A stretch of DNA of 64,000 nucleotides from Aequoribacter sp049615385 (GTDB lineage Bacteria > Pseudomonadota > Gammaproteobacteria > Pseudomonadales > Halieaceae), in NCBI RefSeq assembly GCF_049615385.1, contig NZ_JBMZFL010000012.1; one strand, 5' to 3'. Both the position numbers and the translations under genes were made by a program. The notes beneath the pieces were generated by a model. The model searched no databases. It worked only from the letters and a program-made list of their open reading frames with translations, and was not told where the DNA came from. Below, one piece after another: positions 51,331 through 60,445 of this stretch. The stretch's first letter is position 1, and each line of letters opens with the position of its first letter.

Positions 51331-52554
51331 ATGACAAAAAGAGTCGTTATTACCGGCCTGGGAATTGTATCGTGTCTGGGTAATGACGCGAAAACCGTCA
51401 CTGAATCGCTGCTCAATGGCACCTCTGGCATAAAAACCGATGAGAGCCACATCGAAATGGGCTTGCGTTCACACATTTCTGGACGCCCCACGGTCGATTT
51501 CGCCGAACATATCGACCGTAAGCAGCTGCGATTTATGGGTGATGCGGCAGCCTATGCCTACATCGCCATGCAGCAGGCCATCGACGACTCAGGCCTTACC
51601 CATGAGCAAATCTCGAACGTGCGTACGGGTATTATTGCGGGCTCTGGCGGAGCATCGGCTTCCAGCCAAACCGAAGCCGCAGATATTCTTCGTGAGAAAG
51701 GTATCCGGCGCGTAGGCCCTTACCGTGTTACACAAACCATGGGCAGCACGGTCTCAGCCTGTTTGGCAACGCCTTTCCAAATTAAAGGCGTTAACTACTC
51801 GATATCCTCTGCGTGCTCAACCAGTGCGCATTGTATTGGCAACGCAGCCGAACAAATCCAGCTCGGCAAGCAAGATGTCGTGTTTGCTGGAGGCGGCGAA
51901 GAACTGCATTGGACCATGAGCAGCCTGTTCGACGCGATGGGCGCCTTGTCGACCAAATACAACGACACACCGAGCAAAGCCTCACGAGCCTACGATGCTG
52001 ACCGTGATGGTTTTGTAATAGCTGGTGGCGGCGGCATGCTGGTGGTTGAATCATTGGACCACGCGCTCGCACGAGGCGCCAAAATTTACGCGGAATTGGT
52101 GGGCTACGGCGCAACCTCTGACGGTTACGATATGGTAGCGCCCTCGGGCGAGGGCGCTATGCGTTGCATGCAACAAGCGCTTGCCACCGTGGATGGCCCG
52201 ATCGATTACATTAACGCCCACGGCACCAGCACGCCAGCGGGCGATATCCAAGAGATCAAAGCGGTTAGGGCCGCGTTTGAAGGCAAAGATATCCCCTATA
52301 TTAACTCCACCAAGTCGCTATCAGGGCATTCACTTGGAGCGGCAGGCGTACAAGAAGCGATTTACGCGCTATTGATGCAACAAAATGGTTTCATCTCGGC
52401 ATCAGCTAACGTCGAGAACTTGGATCCTGACGCAGAGGGCATGCCGATCGTGCGCGAACGCATGGATAAAGTAAAGCTAGATCGCATTATGTCTAATAGC
52501 TTTGGGTTTGGCGGCACCAATGCGTCACTTGTATTCCAGCGCTATCGCGACTAA
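51331..52554 (+). CDS. fabB: beta-ketoacyl-ACP synthase I FabB
   Basis: FabB extends the cis-3-decenoyl-ACP made by FabA. The 407-aa product has the nucleophile Cys in SISSACSTSAHC and catalytic His residues in NAHGTSTPAGD and SLSGHSLGAAG. The fabA-fabB pair is typical. Its stop overlaps the moeA stop on the other strand (52551-52554). Confidence 0.97.
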   Translation: MTKRVVITGLGIVSCLGNDAKTVTESLLNGTSGIKTDESHIEMGLRSHISGRPTVDFAEHIDRKQLRFMGDAAAYAYIAMQQAIDDSGLTHEQISNVRTGIIAGSGGASASSQTEAADILREKGIRRVGPYRVTQTMGSTVSACLATPFQIKGVNYSISSACSTSAHCIGNAAEQIQLGKQDVVFAGGGEELHWTMSSLFDAMGALSTKYNDTPSKASRAYDADRDGFVIAGGGGMLVVESLDHALARGAKIYAELVGYGATSDGYDMVAPSGEGAMRCMQQALATVDGPIDYINAHGTSTPAGDIQEIKAVRAAFEGKDIPYINSTKSLSGHSLGAAGVQEAIYALLMQQNGFISASANVENLDPDAEGMPIVRERMDKVKLDRIMSNSFGFGGTNASLVFQRYRD

Positions 52555-53750
52555 AACAGGGACTTCAGGGGAATAATCTCGACAGCGTCACCTTCCGCAA
52601 TATCCTGACCGACCGGAGCGACAATAAGCACGTCGCTCTGTGTTGCCGCATACAAGGCACCTGAACTTTGATTCGCAACAGGGTAAACCTTAGAAACCCC
52701 GCCCTCGCTGACAATGGAACCCCGCAGATATTCGGCTCGCAAACCACCTCTTCGCTCAAAACCTGCTGTTAGCCAAAGAGAAAACGGGGCCAAATCACGT
52801 GCTCCCTGCAGAGCCAAGAGTATGGGTCTTGCAAGTAACGAAAAAGTAACCAGTACCGAACTCGGGTTACCCGGCAACCCGATAATTGGCTTGCCTGCAA
52901 TTCGCCCAAAAGCAAAAGGCTTGCCTGGCTTTAAGGCCAACCGCCAGAGGTGCAGTTCACCTAGGGCAGTAATTGCGGGCTTGACGTGATCTTCCTCACC
53001 CACCGACACACCACCCGTTGTAATGACCACGTCTGCAGCGTCAACCGCTTGCCGTAGAGCCTCAGAGGTCGCGTCAAAGGTGTCAGCCAAATGCCAAACA
53101 CCGACCACTTGACCGCCTGCTTGCTGAACGAGACCTTCAAGTAAACTTCGATTGGAGTTATATATTGCACCCGCGGGTAAATTGGCGCTACCGGGTTCAA
53201 CCAGCTCATCGCCGCTCTGCAATAACGCGACTCGCGGTTGCTTAGCGCACAAAACAGTGGCCAAACCTTGCGATGCCAATAAACCTAGGGCGGGCGGACC
53301 CAAGCGCTCACCAGCCTCTAACAGTAACTCCCCCGCTTTAATTTCGTGGCCACGCAAACGCACATTGTCGCCGACTTCACGCCTTAAAGGGACTCGGACC
53401 CGATCACCCTCAACCTCACACTCCTCTTGCATCACGACAGTATCAGCGCCATCAGGCAACTGTGCGCCAGTAAAAATACGCGCCGCGGTGCCAAACGCCA
53501 AGGGCTCAGGTACCTGACCCGCCGCAATTCGCTGCGAAACCTGAAGCTCCCCACCTGAGTCAGATACTCTCAAGGCAAAGCCGTCCATAGCTGAATTGGT
53601 GTAGGGCGGGCTATCCATTGTCGCAATAAAAGGCTCAGCTAAGACACGACCTAGCGCTTGAGTCACCTCAAGGCGTTCGGTCTGGCACGCAGGAGTGATG
53701 CCCGCCAATATTGTCTCGAGGGCCTCCTCTAGAGGAATCAGCTGATTCAT
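52551..53750 (-). CDS. moeA: molybdopterin molybdenumtransferase MoeA
   Basis: MoeA inserts molybdate into adenylylated molybdopterin. The 399-aa product has the MoeA N-terminal domain (MDSPPYTNSAMDGFALR), the MPT-binding domain (VVITTGGVSVGEEDHVKPAI, KPGKPFAFGR, GLPGNPSSVLVTF) and the C-terminal beta domain. It overlaps moaB by 4 bp. No molybdoenzyme gene is in the window. Confidence 0.96.
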   Translation of the reverse strand: MNQLIPLEEALETILAGITPACQTERLEVTQALGRVLAEPFIATMDSPPYTNSAMDGFALRVSDSGGELQVSQRIAAGQVPEPLAFGTAARIFTGAQLPDGADTVVMQEECEVEGDRVRVPLRREVGDNVRLRGHEIKAGELLLEAGERLGPPALGLLASQGLATVLCAKQPRVALLQSGDELVEPGSANLPAGAIYNSNRSLLEGLVQQAGGQVVGVWHLADTFDATSEALRQAVDAADVVITTGGVSVGEEDHVKPAITALGELHLWRLALKPGKPFAFGRIAGKPIIGLPGNPSSVLVTFSLLARPILLALQGARDLAPFSLWLTAGFERRGGLRAEYLRGSIVSEGGVSKVYPVANQSSGALYAATQSDVLIVAPVGQDIAEGDAVEIIPLKSLF

Positions 53751-54265
53751 GTCCGCGCTGTATTCAAAACACCCACAAAGTTACAGGGCTTATGAGTCGC
53801 ATCGAGCTGCTCTTTTAAAATACCCTCCCAAGCGGTGCGACAGGCACCGGTAGAACCCGGCATACAAAAAATGACGGTTCTATTCGCCATACCACCCAAT
53901 GCACGAGACTGCACTGTCGAACTGCCTATTTCTTGCAAAGATAAGGCCCGGAACACCTCTCCAAAGCCTTCGACGTGTTTATCAAACAAAGGGGCCACAG
54001 CTTCGGGAGTGGAATCACGACCCGAAAATCCGGTTCCGCCCGTCGTTAAAATCACGTGCACTGCCGGCTCGGCTATCCAAGCAGACACTTTAGCCCTAAT
54101 TTGGTACACATCATCAATGACAATTTGACGATCCTGCAGCGAATGGCCGGCAGCCTTGAGCTGCTCTACCAAATACTGCCCCGATGTATCGGTGTCAATG
54201 CTGCGGGTATCGGATATCGTCAATACCGCCACACCTAAACTTTGAGCGACTCCAGTATTACTCAT
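53747..54265 (-). CDS. moaB: molybdenum cofactor protein MoaB
   Basis: MoaB belongs to the MogA/MoaB family that adenylylates molybdopterin. The 172-aa product has VAVLTISDTRSIDTDTSGQ, LTTGGTGFSGRDSTPEAV and FCMPGSTGACRTAW. It is trailed by moeA and overlaps the preceding gene by 8 bp, so the three are read together. Confidence 0.95.
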   Translation of the reverse strand: MSNTGVAQSLGVAVLTISDTRSIDTDTSGQYLVEQLKAAGHSLQDRQIVIDDVYQIRAKVSAWIAEPAVHVILTTGGTGFSGRDSTPEAVAPLFDKHVEGFGEVFRALSLQEIGSSTVQSRALGGMANRTVIFCMPGSTGACRTAWEGILKEQLDATHKPCNFVGVLNTART

Positions 54266-55139
54266 AATGTGCTTTTACCTTTTGATGCTGATAGAACGCT
54301 TTCACGGCGGGTGCCAATAAGCGTCGCCACGAGGTTGAGTGGACACCAAAGCTATCGAAAATCCTTTGGGTACTTAAGGTCCAATCACCTTGCGGTTGAG
54401 ATGCGTCGGATGACCGCGCCACACCGCCCGAGTCAATATTTGCGAACTGACTCGCCGCCGCGAACACCGCCTCACCAAATTCATAGTAAGAGGCACGTTC
54501 ATTACTTCCGTAATGAAATATACCGCGATTATTCGAGCCACTGCCTACTTGGTCGAGGATTGCAGCGACCACACGTGCCCCGTCATCAGCGGATATCGGG
54601 TTAAAATATTGGCTGTCTGACAAGGCTATTCTTTCCCCCCGCCCAAAACGCTGCAGCATTTTTACCAACACCCCTTCGCCTTGTGCCGAGTAAGTGGGAG
54701 ACAAGCGTAAAATAATGGAGTTTTTGGTCATATCTTTGACCGCTTGCTCCGCTGCTCGACGAACCCGCCCTAAATGAGACTCATCATCGGGCTGATCACT
54801 TTCAGTCCAGGGAGCGTCTTCCACAGTGCCAGAAAATACCCAAGCACTGCTTTGAAACAAATAAACAATGTCGTTCCTCAGACACGCTTTACCAAACCAT
54901 CGCGTACGCTGGATATCCCCATCGCTTATAGTATCTCTGGTTTCTAAGAGGGCATCTAGGCGCAGGTCAATTAGACACTCGGGCGACAGGCGTTTGATTG
55001 TCTTTTTCGCCACCCGCTCGCTTTTGAAGCGACTGTCAGCAACTGTGATGACCTCGTATCTATGACGCTGTTGTTGATCCAGAATACGCACCAAGGCCAT
55101 ACCCAAAGGGGTATCGCCACCTAAAATCAACACTCTCAA
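54258..55139 (-). CDS. RmlD/SDR-type sugar-nucleotide-binding protein, catalytic pair replaced
   Basis: The 293-aa product has the extended SDR fold of dTDP-4-dehydrorhamnose reductase type (N-terminal VLILGGDTPLGMALVRIL, middle SAWVFSG, C-terminal RLSPTYSAQGEGVL and NPISADDGARVVAAIL). At the usual Tyr-x3-Lys site the sequence is SHLGRVRRAAEQA: Tyr is Leu (or His by one shift) and Lys is Arg. The glycine motif is also loose (GGDTPLG). It may bind a nucleotide sugar or NAD(P) without normal chemistry. It sits between ssb and moaB with no rhamnose genes around. Confidence 0.75.
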   Translation of the reverse strand: MRVLILGGDTPLGMALVRILDQQQRHRYEVITVADSRFKSERVAKKTIKRLSPECLIDLRLDALLETRDTISDGDIQRTRWFGKACLRNDIVYLFQSSAWVFSGTVEDAPWTESDQPDDESHLGRVRRAAEQAVKDMTKNSIILRLSPTYSAQGEGVLVKMLQRFGRGERIALSDSQYFNPISADDGARVVAAILDQVGSGSNNRGIFHYGSNERASYYEFGEAVFAAASQFANIDSGGVARSSDASQPQGDWTLSTQRIFDSFGVHSTSWRRLLAPAVKAFYQHQKVKAHYE

Positions 55140-55173
55140 CCTGCTGTACCTCCCGCTTTAATCGCAACCGCGT

Positions 55174-55653
55174 TTAAAACGGAATATCGTCGTCGAAATC
55201 AGGGAAATCTGCAGGCGGTTGTGAAGGCGAAGCAGGCGCTGGCGCAGCGGCCTGGCGAGGCGCATAGCCTTGGCTCTGGTTGCCGCCGCTCATGCCTCCA
55301 CCCATCCCGTCACCGCGACTATCAAGCATTTGCATCTCGCTGGCGACGATTTCTGTGGAGTAGCGATCGGCGCCCGATTGATCTTGCCATTTTCGAGTAC
55401 GCAATGCGCCCTCGACGTATACTTTAGAGCCCTTTTTAAGATACTCGCCCGCGATTTCAGCTAGTCGGTTAAAAAATACGACTCGGTGCCACTCGGTACG
55501 CTCTTGTGGTTGTCCGGTTTGCTTATCCTTCCAAGTTTCTGAGGTAGCAAGACTTACGTTCGTAACCGCGCCACCGGAGGGCATAAATCGGGTCTCAGGG
55601 TCATTACCCAGATTGCCCACCAAAATTACCTTATTTACGCCACGTGTCGCCAT
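55174..55653 (-). CDS. ssb: single-stranded DNA-binding protein SSB
   Basis: SSB protects single-stranded DNA in replication and repair. The 159-aa product has the OB fold (RGVNKVILVGNLGNDPETR, WHRVVFFNRLAEIAGEYLKK), a Gly/Gln/Pro-rich linker and the acidic tip DFDDDIPF that binds partner proteins. No clear promoter or LexA box is seen in the 90-bp spacer with the MFS gene. Confidence 0.98.
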   Translation of the reverse strand: MATRGVNKVILVGNLGNDPETRFMPSGGAVTNVSLATSETWKDKQTGQPQERTEWHRVVFFNRLAEIAGEYLKKGSKVYVEGALRTRKWQDQSGADRYSTEIVASEMQMLDSRGDGMGGGMSGGNQSQGYAPRQAAAPAPASPSQPPADFPDFDDDIPF

Positions 55654-55743
55654 AGTTTCCCTCGATTCTGTTATCTACTATAAGTGCACAGATCATAGCA
55701 ATTGCACTGTTCAAAAGCACCTATTGTGCAGTGCATTTACACA

Positions 55744-56961
55744 TCACTTGAGCGCATTATCCAACAATGTCGGGCTTTGTATGAGCCACAAAAACCAGGC
55801 CACAAGCAGGGCAGCACAAACCAAGAGCAAGATGGCTGCGCTGGTGTTTTGCAGCATCAGCCCGCCGCCAGAGCCCCCTAAAAAGGCGCCAGCAAACTGA
55901 GAGGTCGAAAAACTGCCCATTGCAGCACCACGACGCTGCTGGGTCACACGCTTACTTAACAGTGAGGGAAGTGAGGCCTCGAGGAAATTGAATCCAACAA
56001 AAAAGCACCACAGAGCACCAATCACGCCGGTGTAAGTGTGACCTAATTGGGACTCAAAAACCCAAAGAGCTGCACTCAAGCACAGCACCGCCAAACCAAA
56101 GGCTATTTTAGGGTATCCCGCGCGCTCACTTAAACGCATCAAAAGCCCTAAACCAATGATCGACGCCACCAACACCGGCGCGTAAATTTGCCAATGCAGT
56201 TCTTTCGACAACGACAGATCGTTTAGAAGCAATAGAGGCACGACCATAAATGCCGCTGTCAATGTAAAATGCAAGACAAACACACCAGCATTCAGGCGCC
56301 ACAAATCGGCGTTTTTGTACCATATTCGTGTGTCAGACTCATCGATTACGTCAGCGAGAACAGGCGCAGCAGGGATACGCCACACAGTAATAAGAACGCC
56401 CAATATGGCCAGACCTGCGGTCACCAAGAAAACTAAGCGCAACCCACCCCATGCCGCCAGCACTGGCCCCAGCATTAGGGCAACAGCGAACGATGCACCA
56501 ATCGACATGCCAACGATCGCCATAGCCTTTGTACGTTGCTCGCTGCGAGTAGAATCGGCCAGCAGCGCCATAACTGCACCGGCAATGGCGCCGGCTCCCT
56601 GCAGCGCACGCCCTAGCACTAGCCACCAAACTGAGCTCGCATAAGCGGCTAAAACCGAGCCCGCTGCAAACACCAGCAACCCACCCAGAATCACTGGCTT
56701 TCGACCAACTCGATCTGACAAGGCCCCCAGTGGTATTTGTAACAAAGCTTGGGTCAAGCCATAGATACCTAAAGCCAATCCCAGCAGAGCAGGCGATGCA
56801 TCGGGCAGTTCTTGCCCGTAAACCACCAGTATGGGCAAAACCATGAACAAACCGATCATCCGAACGCTGTATAACGACGCCAGACCAAAGACTGAACGGC
56901 GCTCATTTTGAGTAAAGGGGGTTTGAGTGATCACACGGAGTTCTGCTAACGACAAAGTCAT
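55744..56961 (-). CDS. MFS transporter (YajR-like drug-efflux type)
   Basis: The 405-aa product (start 56961, MTLSLAELRVITQTP) is a 12-helix major facilitator. Motif A-type loop GALSDRVGRKPVILGG is clear between helices 2 and 3, and RALQGAGAIAGAVMALLADS follows in helices 4-5. It is the MFS gene that lies between ssb and uvrA in Pseudomonas and relatives. Substrate unknown. The frame to 57033 would run into the uvrA promoter and is not used. Confidence 0.88.
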   Translation of the reverse strand: MTLSLAELRVITQTPFTQNERRSVFGLASLYSVRMIGLFMVLPILVVYGQELPDASPALLGLALGIYGLTQALLQIPLGALSDRVGRKPVILGGLLVFAAGSVLAAYASSVWWLVLGRALQGAGAIAGAVMALLADSTRSEQRTKAMAIVGMSIGASFAVALMLGPVLAAWGGLRLVFLVTAGLAILGVLITVWRIPAAPVLADVIDESDTRIWYKNADLWRLNAGVFVLHFTLTAAFMVVPLLLLNDLSLSKELHWQIYAPVLVASIIGLGLLMRLSERAGYPKIAFGLAVLCLSAALWVFESQLGHTYTGVIGALWCFFVGFNFLEASLPSLLSKRVTQQRRGAAMGSFSTSQFAGAFLGGSGGGLMLQNTSAAILLLVCAALLVAWFLWLIQSPTLLDNALK

Positions 56962-56992
56962 TATGATAACACGAAATAAGCGCAAACAGCTT

Positions 56993-57021
56993 TTGTCAGC
57001 GTGCCCTAGGGCAATTATACT
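56993..57021 (+). promoter_or_regulatory. uvrA promoter with palindromic spacer
   Basis: TTGTCA (56993-56998), 17 bp, TATACT (57016-57021), 26 bp before the ATG. The spacer has a perfect 10-bp palindrome GCCCTAGGGC (57003-57012). No CTG-N10-CAG LexA box is seen here, unlike E. coli uvrA. Confidence 0.65.
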
Positions 57022-57047
57022 GGCGGATTGCACTCGGAAGGAACACC

Positions 57048-59873
57048 ATGGATACCATTCACGTTCGCGGCGCGCGCACTCACAATCTCAAGAATATCGA
57101 TCTGGATATTCCCAGAGATAAGCTGGTTGTGATCACGGGCCTCTCTGGGTCTGGCAAATCATCGCTTGCCTTTGACACCCTGTACGCCGAGGGTCAGCGC
57201 CGTTACGTTGAATCATTGTCAACCTACGCTAGACAATTTCTATCCATGATGGAGAAGCCCGATGTCGATCATATCGAGGGCTTGTCGCCTGCCATTTCAA
57301 TCGAACAAAAATCCACCTCGCACAACCCCCGATCCACGGTAGGCACCATCACCGAAATCTACGACTACCTCCGCCTTTTGTTTGCGCGAGTCGGCGAACC
57401 ACGCTGCCCAGATCACGACCTGCCTCTTGCTGCACAAACAGTGAGCCAAATGGTAGACACGGTACTCGCACAAGCACCTGAGAGTCGCTGGATGTTGATT
57501 GCTCCCGTGGTAAAAGCCCGCAAAGGTGAGCACTTACATCTGCTCGATAGCCTCCGCGGTCAGGGATTCGTTCGGGCGCGCATTGATGGCATCGTGACTG
57601 ATTTAGACGATGCGCCAGAACTGGATAAAAAGAAAAAACACACGATCGAAGTAGTCATAGACCGCTTTAAAGTGCGCGAAGACCTAGCTCAACGCCTTGC
57701 GGAATCATTTGAGACCGCCCTGGAGCTAACCGACGGATTAGCGGGTATCGTCTCGATGGATGACGATCACGAAATCGTATTTTCTTCGCGCTTTGCCTGC
57801 CCCGAATGCGGCCACAGTATTGATAGCTTAGAACCAAGATTATTTTCATTTAACAACCCCGCGGGGGCGTGCGCTAGCTGCGATGGCCTTGGCGTCAAAC
57901 AATATTTCGAGGCCGATCGCGTCGTCATGCACCCCGAGGCAAGTCTAGCAGAGGGTGCAATACGCGGCTGGGATAGACGGAACGTTTACTATTTTCACAT
58001 GTTGTCGTCGCTAGCGAAGCACTACGAGTTTTCAATTGATACGCCTTTTGATGAACTGCCCGCGGACATTCAAAGAACTATTCTGTACGGCTCTGGCAAA
58101 GAAGAAATCGCCTTCAGCTACGTCAATGATCGCGGCACTGTTTTTAAAAACCGTCACGTGTTCGAAGGCATTATCCCGAACCTCGAACGCCGCTATCGGG
58201 ATACAGAATCGCAATCTGTTCGCGACGAGCTTGCAAAGTTCATTGCCAGCCAGCCCTGCCCCGACTGCCATGGCACACGTCTGTGCAGAGACGCTCGCCA
58301 CGTGTTCGTCAATGACCTTCGATTACCCGCGATTACCGCCATGCCGGTTGGAGAGGCATCGGACTATTTTGATACCTTGAATTTGACGGGACGAAAAGGT
58401 GAAATCGCCAGCAAAATTCTCAAGGAAATTCGAGCGCGTTATCGCTTCTTAGTTGACGTAGGTCTAAACTATTTGTCGCTCGACCGGAGTGCCGAGACCC
58501 TATCAGGAGGGGAGGCGCAACGCATTCGTCTGGCCTCACAAATTGGAGCTGGCTTAGTCGGCGTCATGTACATTCTTGACGAACCCTCTATCGGTCTACA
58601 TCAGCGCGATAACGAGCGCCTCATCAAAACCCTGAACCACCTTCGCGACCTCGGCAATACCGTATTGGTCGTCGAACACGACGAAGATGCCATTCGGGCA
58701 GCAGACTACATCATTGACGTAGGACCTGGGGCTGGCGTGCATGGCGGTCAAATTGTCGCCGCCGGCACCTATGATGAAATTATTGCCTGCGACAAGTCTA
58801 CAACGGGTGCTTACTTGTCTGGACGCATGCAAATCGAAGTCCCCGAACATCGCTACCAAGCTGACAGCATACGCTTGCTGAGTTTGAGGGGTGCCCGTGG
58901 CAATAATTTAAGAAATGTTGATCTCGACATACCGCTCGGGCTACTCACGTGTGTCACCGGGGTTTCGGGTTCCGGCAAATCAACGTTGATCAACAGCACG
59001 CTTTATCCCCTTGCGGCGACCGAACTCAATGGCGCAACCACTCTCACCGCGGCTGCACACGACAGTATTAGCGGACTGAATCTTATCGATAAGTGCATTG
59101 ATATCGACCAAAGCCCCATCGGTCGGACACCACGATCCAACCCAGCAACGTATACCGGCATCTTCACGCCCGTGCGTGAACTCTTCGCGGGAACCCAAGA
59201 AGCTCGTGCCCGAGGTTACAAGCCGGGACGTTTCAGTTTTAACGTTCGCGGTGGCCGCTGCGAAGCGTGCCAAGGCGACGGAGTCACAAAAGTAGAGATG
59301 CACTTTCTACCCGATATCTACGTGCCTTGCGATGAGTGCAAAGGTAAGCGCTATAACCGAGAAACATTGGACGTCTTATACAAGGGCAAGAACATCTACG
59401 AGGTGCTTGAAATGACGGTTGAAGATGCACTGGTGTTCTTCGAACCCGTGCCAGCCATAGCGCGAAAGCTGCAGACGCTGATGGATGTAGGCTTGTCCTA
59501 TATTCGCCTAGGGCAAGCCGCAACCACGCTGTCAGGTGGTGAAGCGCAAAGGGTGAAATTATCTAGGGAACTGTCTAAACGCGATACAGGCAAAACACTC
59601 TATATCTTAGACGAACCCACAACCGGACTGCATTTTGAAGATATCCGTCAATTGCTCGAAGTCTTGCACCGGCTGCGACGTCACGGCAATACGGTCGTTA
59701 TCATAGAACACAACCTTGACGTTATTAAAACAGCAGACTGGATCATCGATTTAGGCCCCGAGGGCGGCAGTGGCGGTGGACAGATCATCGCGCAAGGCAC
59801 TCCTGAGACCATCGCCGAGGTACCAGAAAGTCATACCGGCCGGTTCTTGAAGCCCATCTTAGAGCGCGCATAG
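57048..59873 (+). CDS. uvrA: excinuclease ABC subunit A UvrA
   Basis: UvrA is the damage-sensing ATPase of nucleotide excision repair. The 941-aa product has two ABC modules: Walker A GLSGSGKSSLAF and GVSGSGKSTLINSTLY, signatures TLSGGEAQRIRLASQIG and TLSGGEAQRVKLSREL. The zinc-binding cysteines CPECGHSIDSL with CASCDG and CEACQGDG with CDECKGKR are intact. A GGAAGGA precedes the ATG. It converges with the alpha operon at a shared terminator. Confidence 0.98.
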   Translation: MDTIHVRGARTHNLKNIDLDIPRDKLVVITGLSGSGKSSLAFDTLYAEGQRRYVESLSTYARQFLSMMEKPDVDHIEGLSPAISIEQKSTSHNPRSTVGTITEIYDYLRLLFARVGEPRCPDHDLPLAAQTVSQMVDTVLAQAPESRWMLIAPVVKARKGEHLHLLDSLRGQGFVRARIDGIVTDLDDAPELDKKKKHTIEVVIDRFKVREDLAQRLAESFETALELTDGLAGIVSMDDDHEIVFSSRFACPECGHSIDSLEPRLFSFNNPAGACASCDGLGVKQYFEADRVVMHPEASLAEGAIRGWDRRNVYYFHMLSSLAKHYEFSIDTPFDELPADIQRTILYGSGKEEIAFSYVNDRGTVFKNRHVFEGIIPNLERRYRDTESQSVRDELAKFIASQPCPDCHGTRLCRDARHVFVNDLRLPAITAMPVGEASDYFDTLNLTGRKGEIASKILKEIRARYRFLVDVGLNYLSLDRSAETLSGGEAQRIRLASQIGAGLVGVMYILDEPSIGLHQRDNERLIKTLNHLRDLGNTVLVVEHDEDAIRAADYIIDVGPGAGVHGGQIVAAGTYDEIIACDKSTTGAYLSGRMQIEVPEHRYQADSIRLLSLRGARGNNLRNVDLDIPLGLLTCVTGVSGSGKSTLINSTLYPLAATELNGATTLTAAAHDSISGLNLIDKCIDIDQSPIGRTPRSNPATYTGIFTPVRELFAGTQEARARGYKPGRFSFNVRGGRCEACQGDGVTKVEMHFLPDIYVPCDECKGKRYNRETLDVLYKGKNIYEVLEMTVEDALVFFEPVPAIARKLQTLMDVGLSYIRLGQAATTLSGGEAQRVKLSRELSKRDTGKTLYILDEPTTGLHFEDIRQLLEVLHRLRRHGNTVVIIEHNLDVIKTADWIIDLGPEGGSGGGQIIAQGTPETIAEVPESHTGRFLKPILERA

Positions 59874-59945
59874 ATCAGCTAACTTCAACTCTAGAGCCAG
59901 GGGCTCGATGTGACAACGGAACGGTGACGCGCAAAGCGATCGGGC

Positions 59946-59976
59946 AAAAAAAAAGCCGCACCAAGTGCGGCTTTTT
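59946..59976. terminator. bidirectional intrinsic terminator between uvrA and rplQ
   Basis: AGCCGCA (59954-59960) and TGCGGCT (59966-59972) around CCAAG, with an A-run before and T-run after, so it ends both uvrA and the alpha operon. Confidence 0.9.
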
Positions 59977-59991
59977 GGCATCTGAATCGGC

Positions 59992-60387
59992 TTATTCTTC
60001 GCCGTCATCCATATCATCAATTTCGACAACTGGACGATCAACCAACTCAACGTACGCCATTGGAGCGTTATCTCCAGCGCGGAAACCACACTTCAAGATA
60101 CGCAAATAGCCGCCCGGACGTGTCTGATACCGAGGGCCAATTTCGCTGAACAACTTACCAACCACCTCTTTATCACGCAGGCGATTAAAAGCAAGACGGC
60201 GGTTTGCAACGCTATCTTCCTTCGCCAAAGTGATAATCGGCTCAGCGTAGCTACGCAGCTCCTTAGCCTTTGGTAGAGTCGTCTTAATCAGCTCGTGCTT
60301 AACTAAAGACGCCGTCATGTTGCGGAACATCGCTTTGCGATGCGAGCTATTACGGTTTAACTGACGTCCACTGTGACGATGACGCAT
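59992..60387 (-). CDS. rplQ: 50S ribosomal protein L17
   Basis: L17 is the last gene of the alpha operon. The 131-aa product has MRHRHSGRQLNRNSSHRKAM, TTLPKAKELRSYAEPIIT and GGYLRILKCGFRAGDNAPMAYVEL, with an acidic C-terminal tail. It ends just before the shared terminator. Confidence 0.98.
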   Translation of the reverse strand: MRHRHSGRQLNRNSSHRKAMFRNMTASLVKHELIKTTLPKAKELRSYAEPIITLAKEDSVANRRLAFNRLRDKEVVGKLFSEIGPRYQTRPGGYLRILKCGFRAGDNAPMAYVELVDRPVVEIDDMDDGEE

Positions 60388-60445
60388 GACTATTTTCCTT
60401 TACTTCGTGTGCCGTTTTGGCAGCTATTCAAACTGTTTCCGAGTA

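Noticed and set aside
55654..55743. LexA or other operator before ssb
   Set aside because: Several short TGCAC/GTGCA repeats are present, but none has the spacing of a known operator and no clear promoter could be placed.
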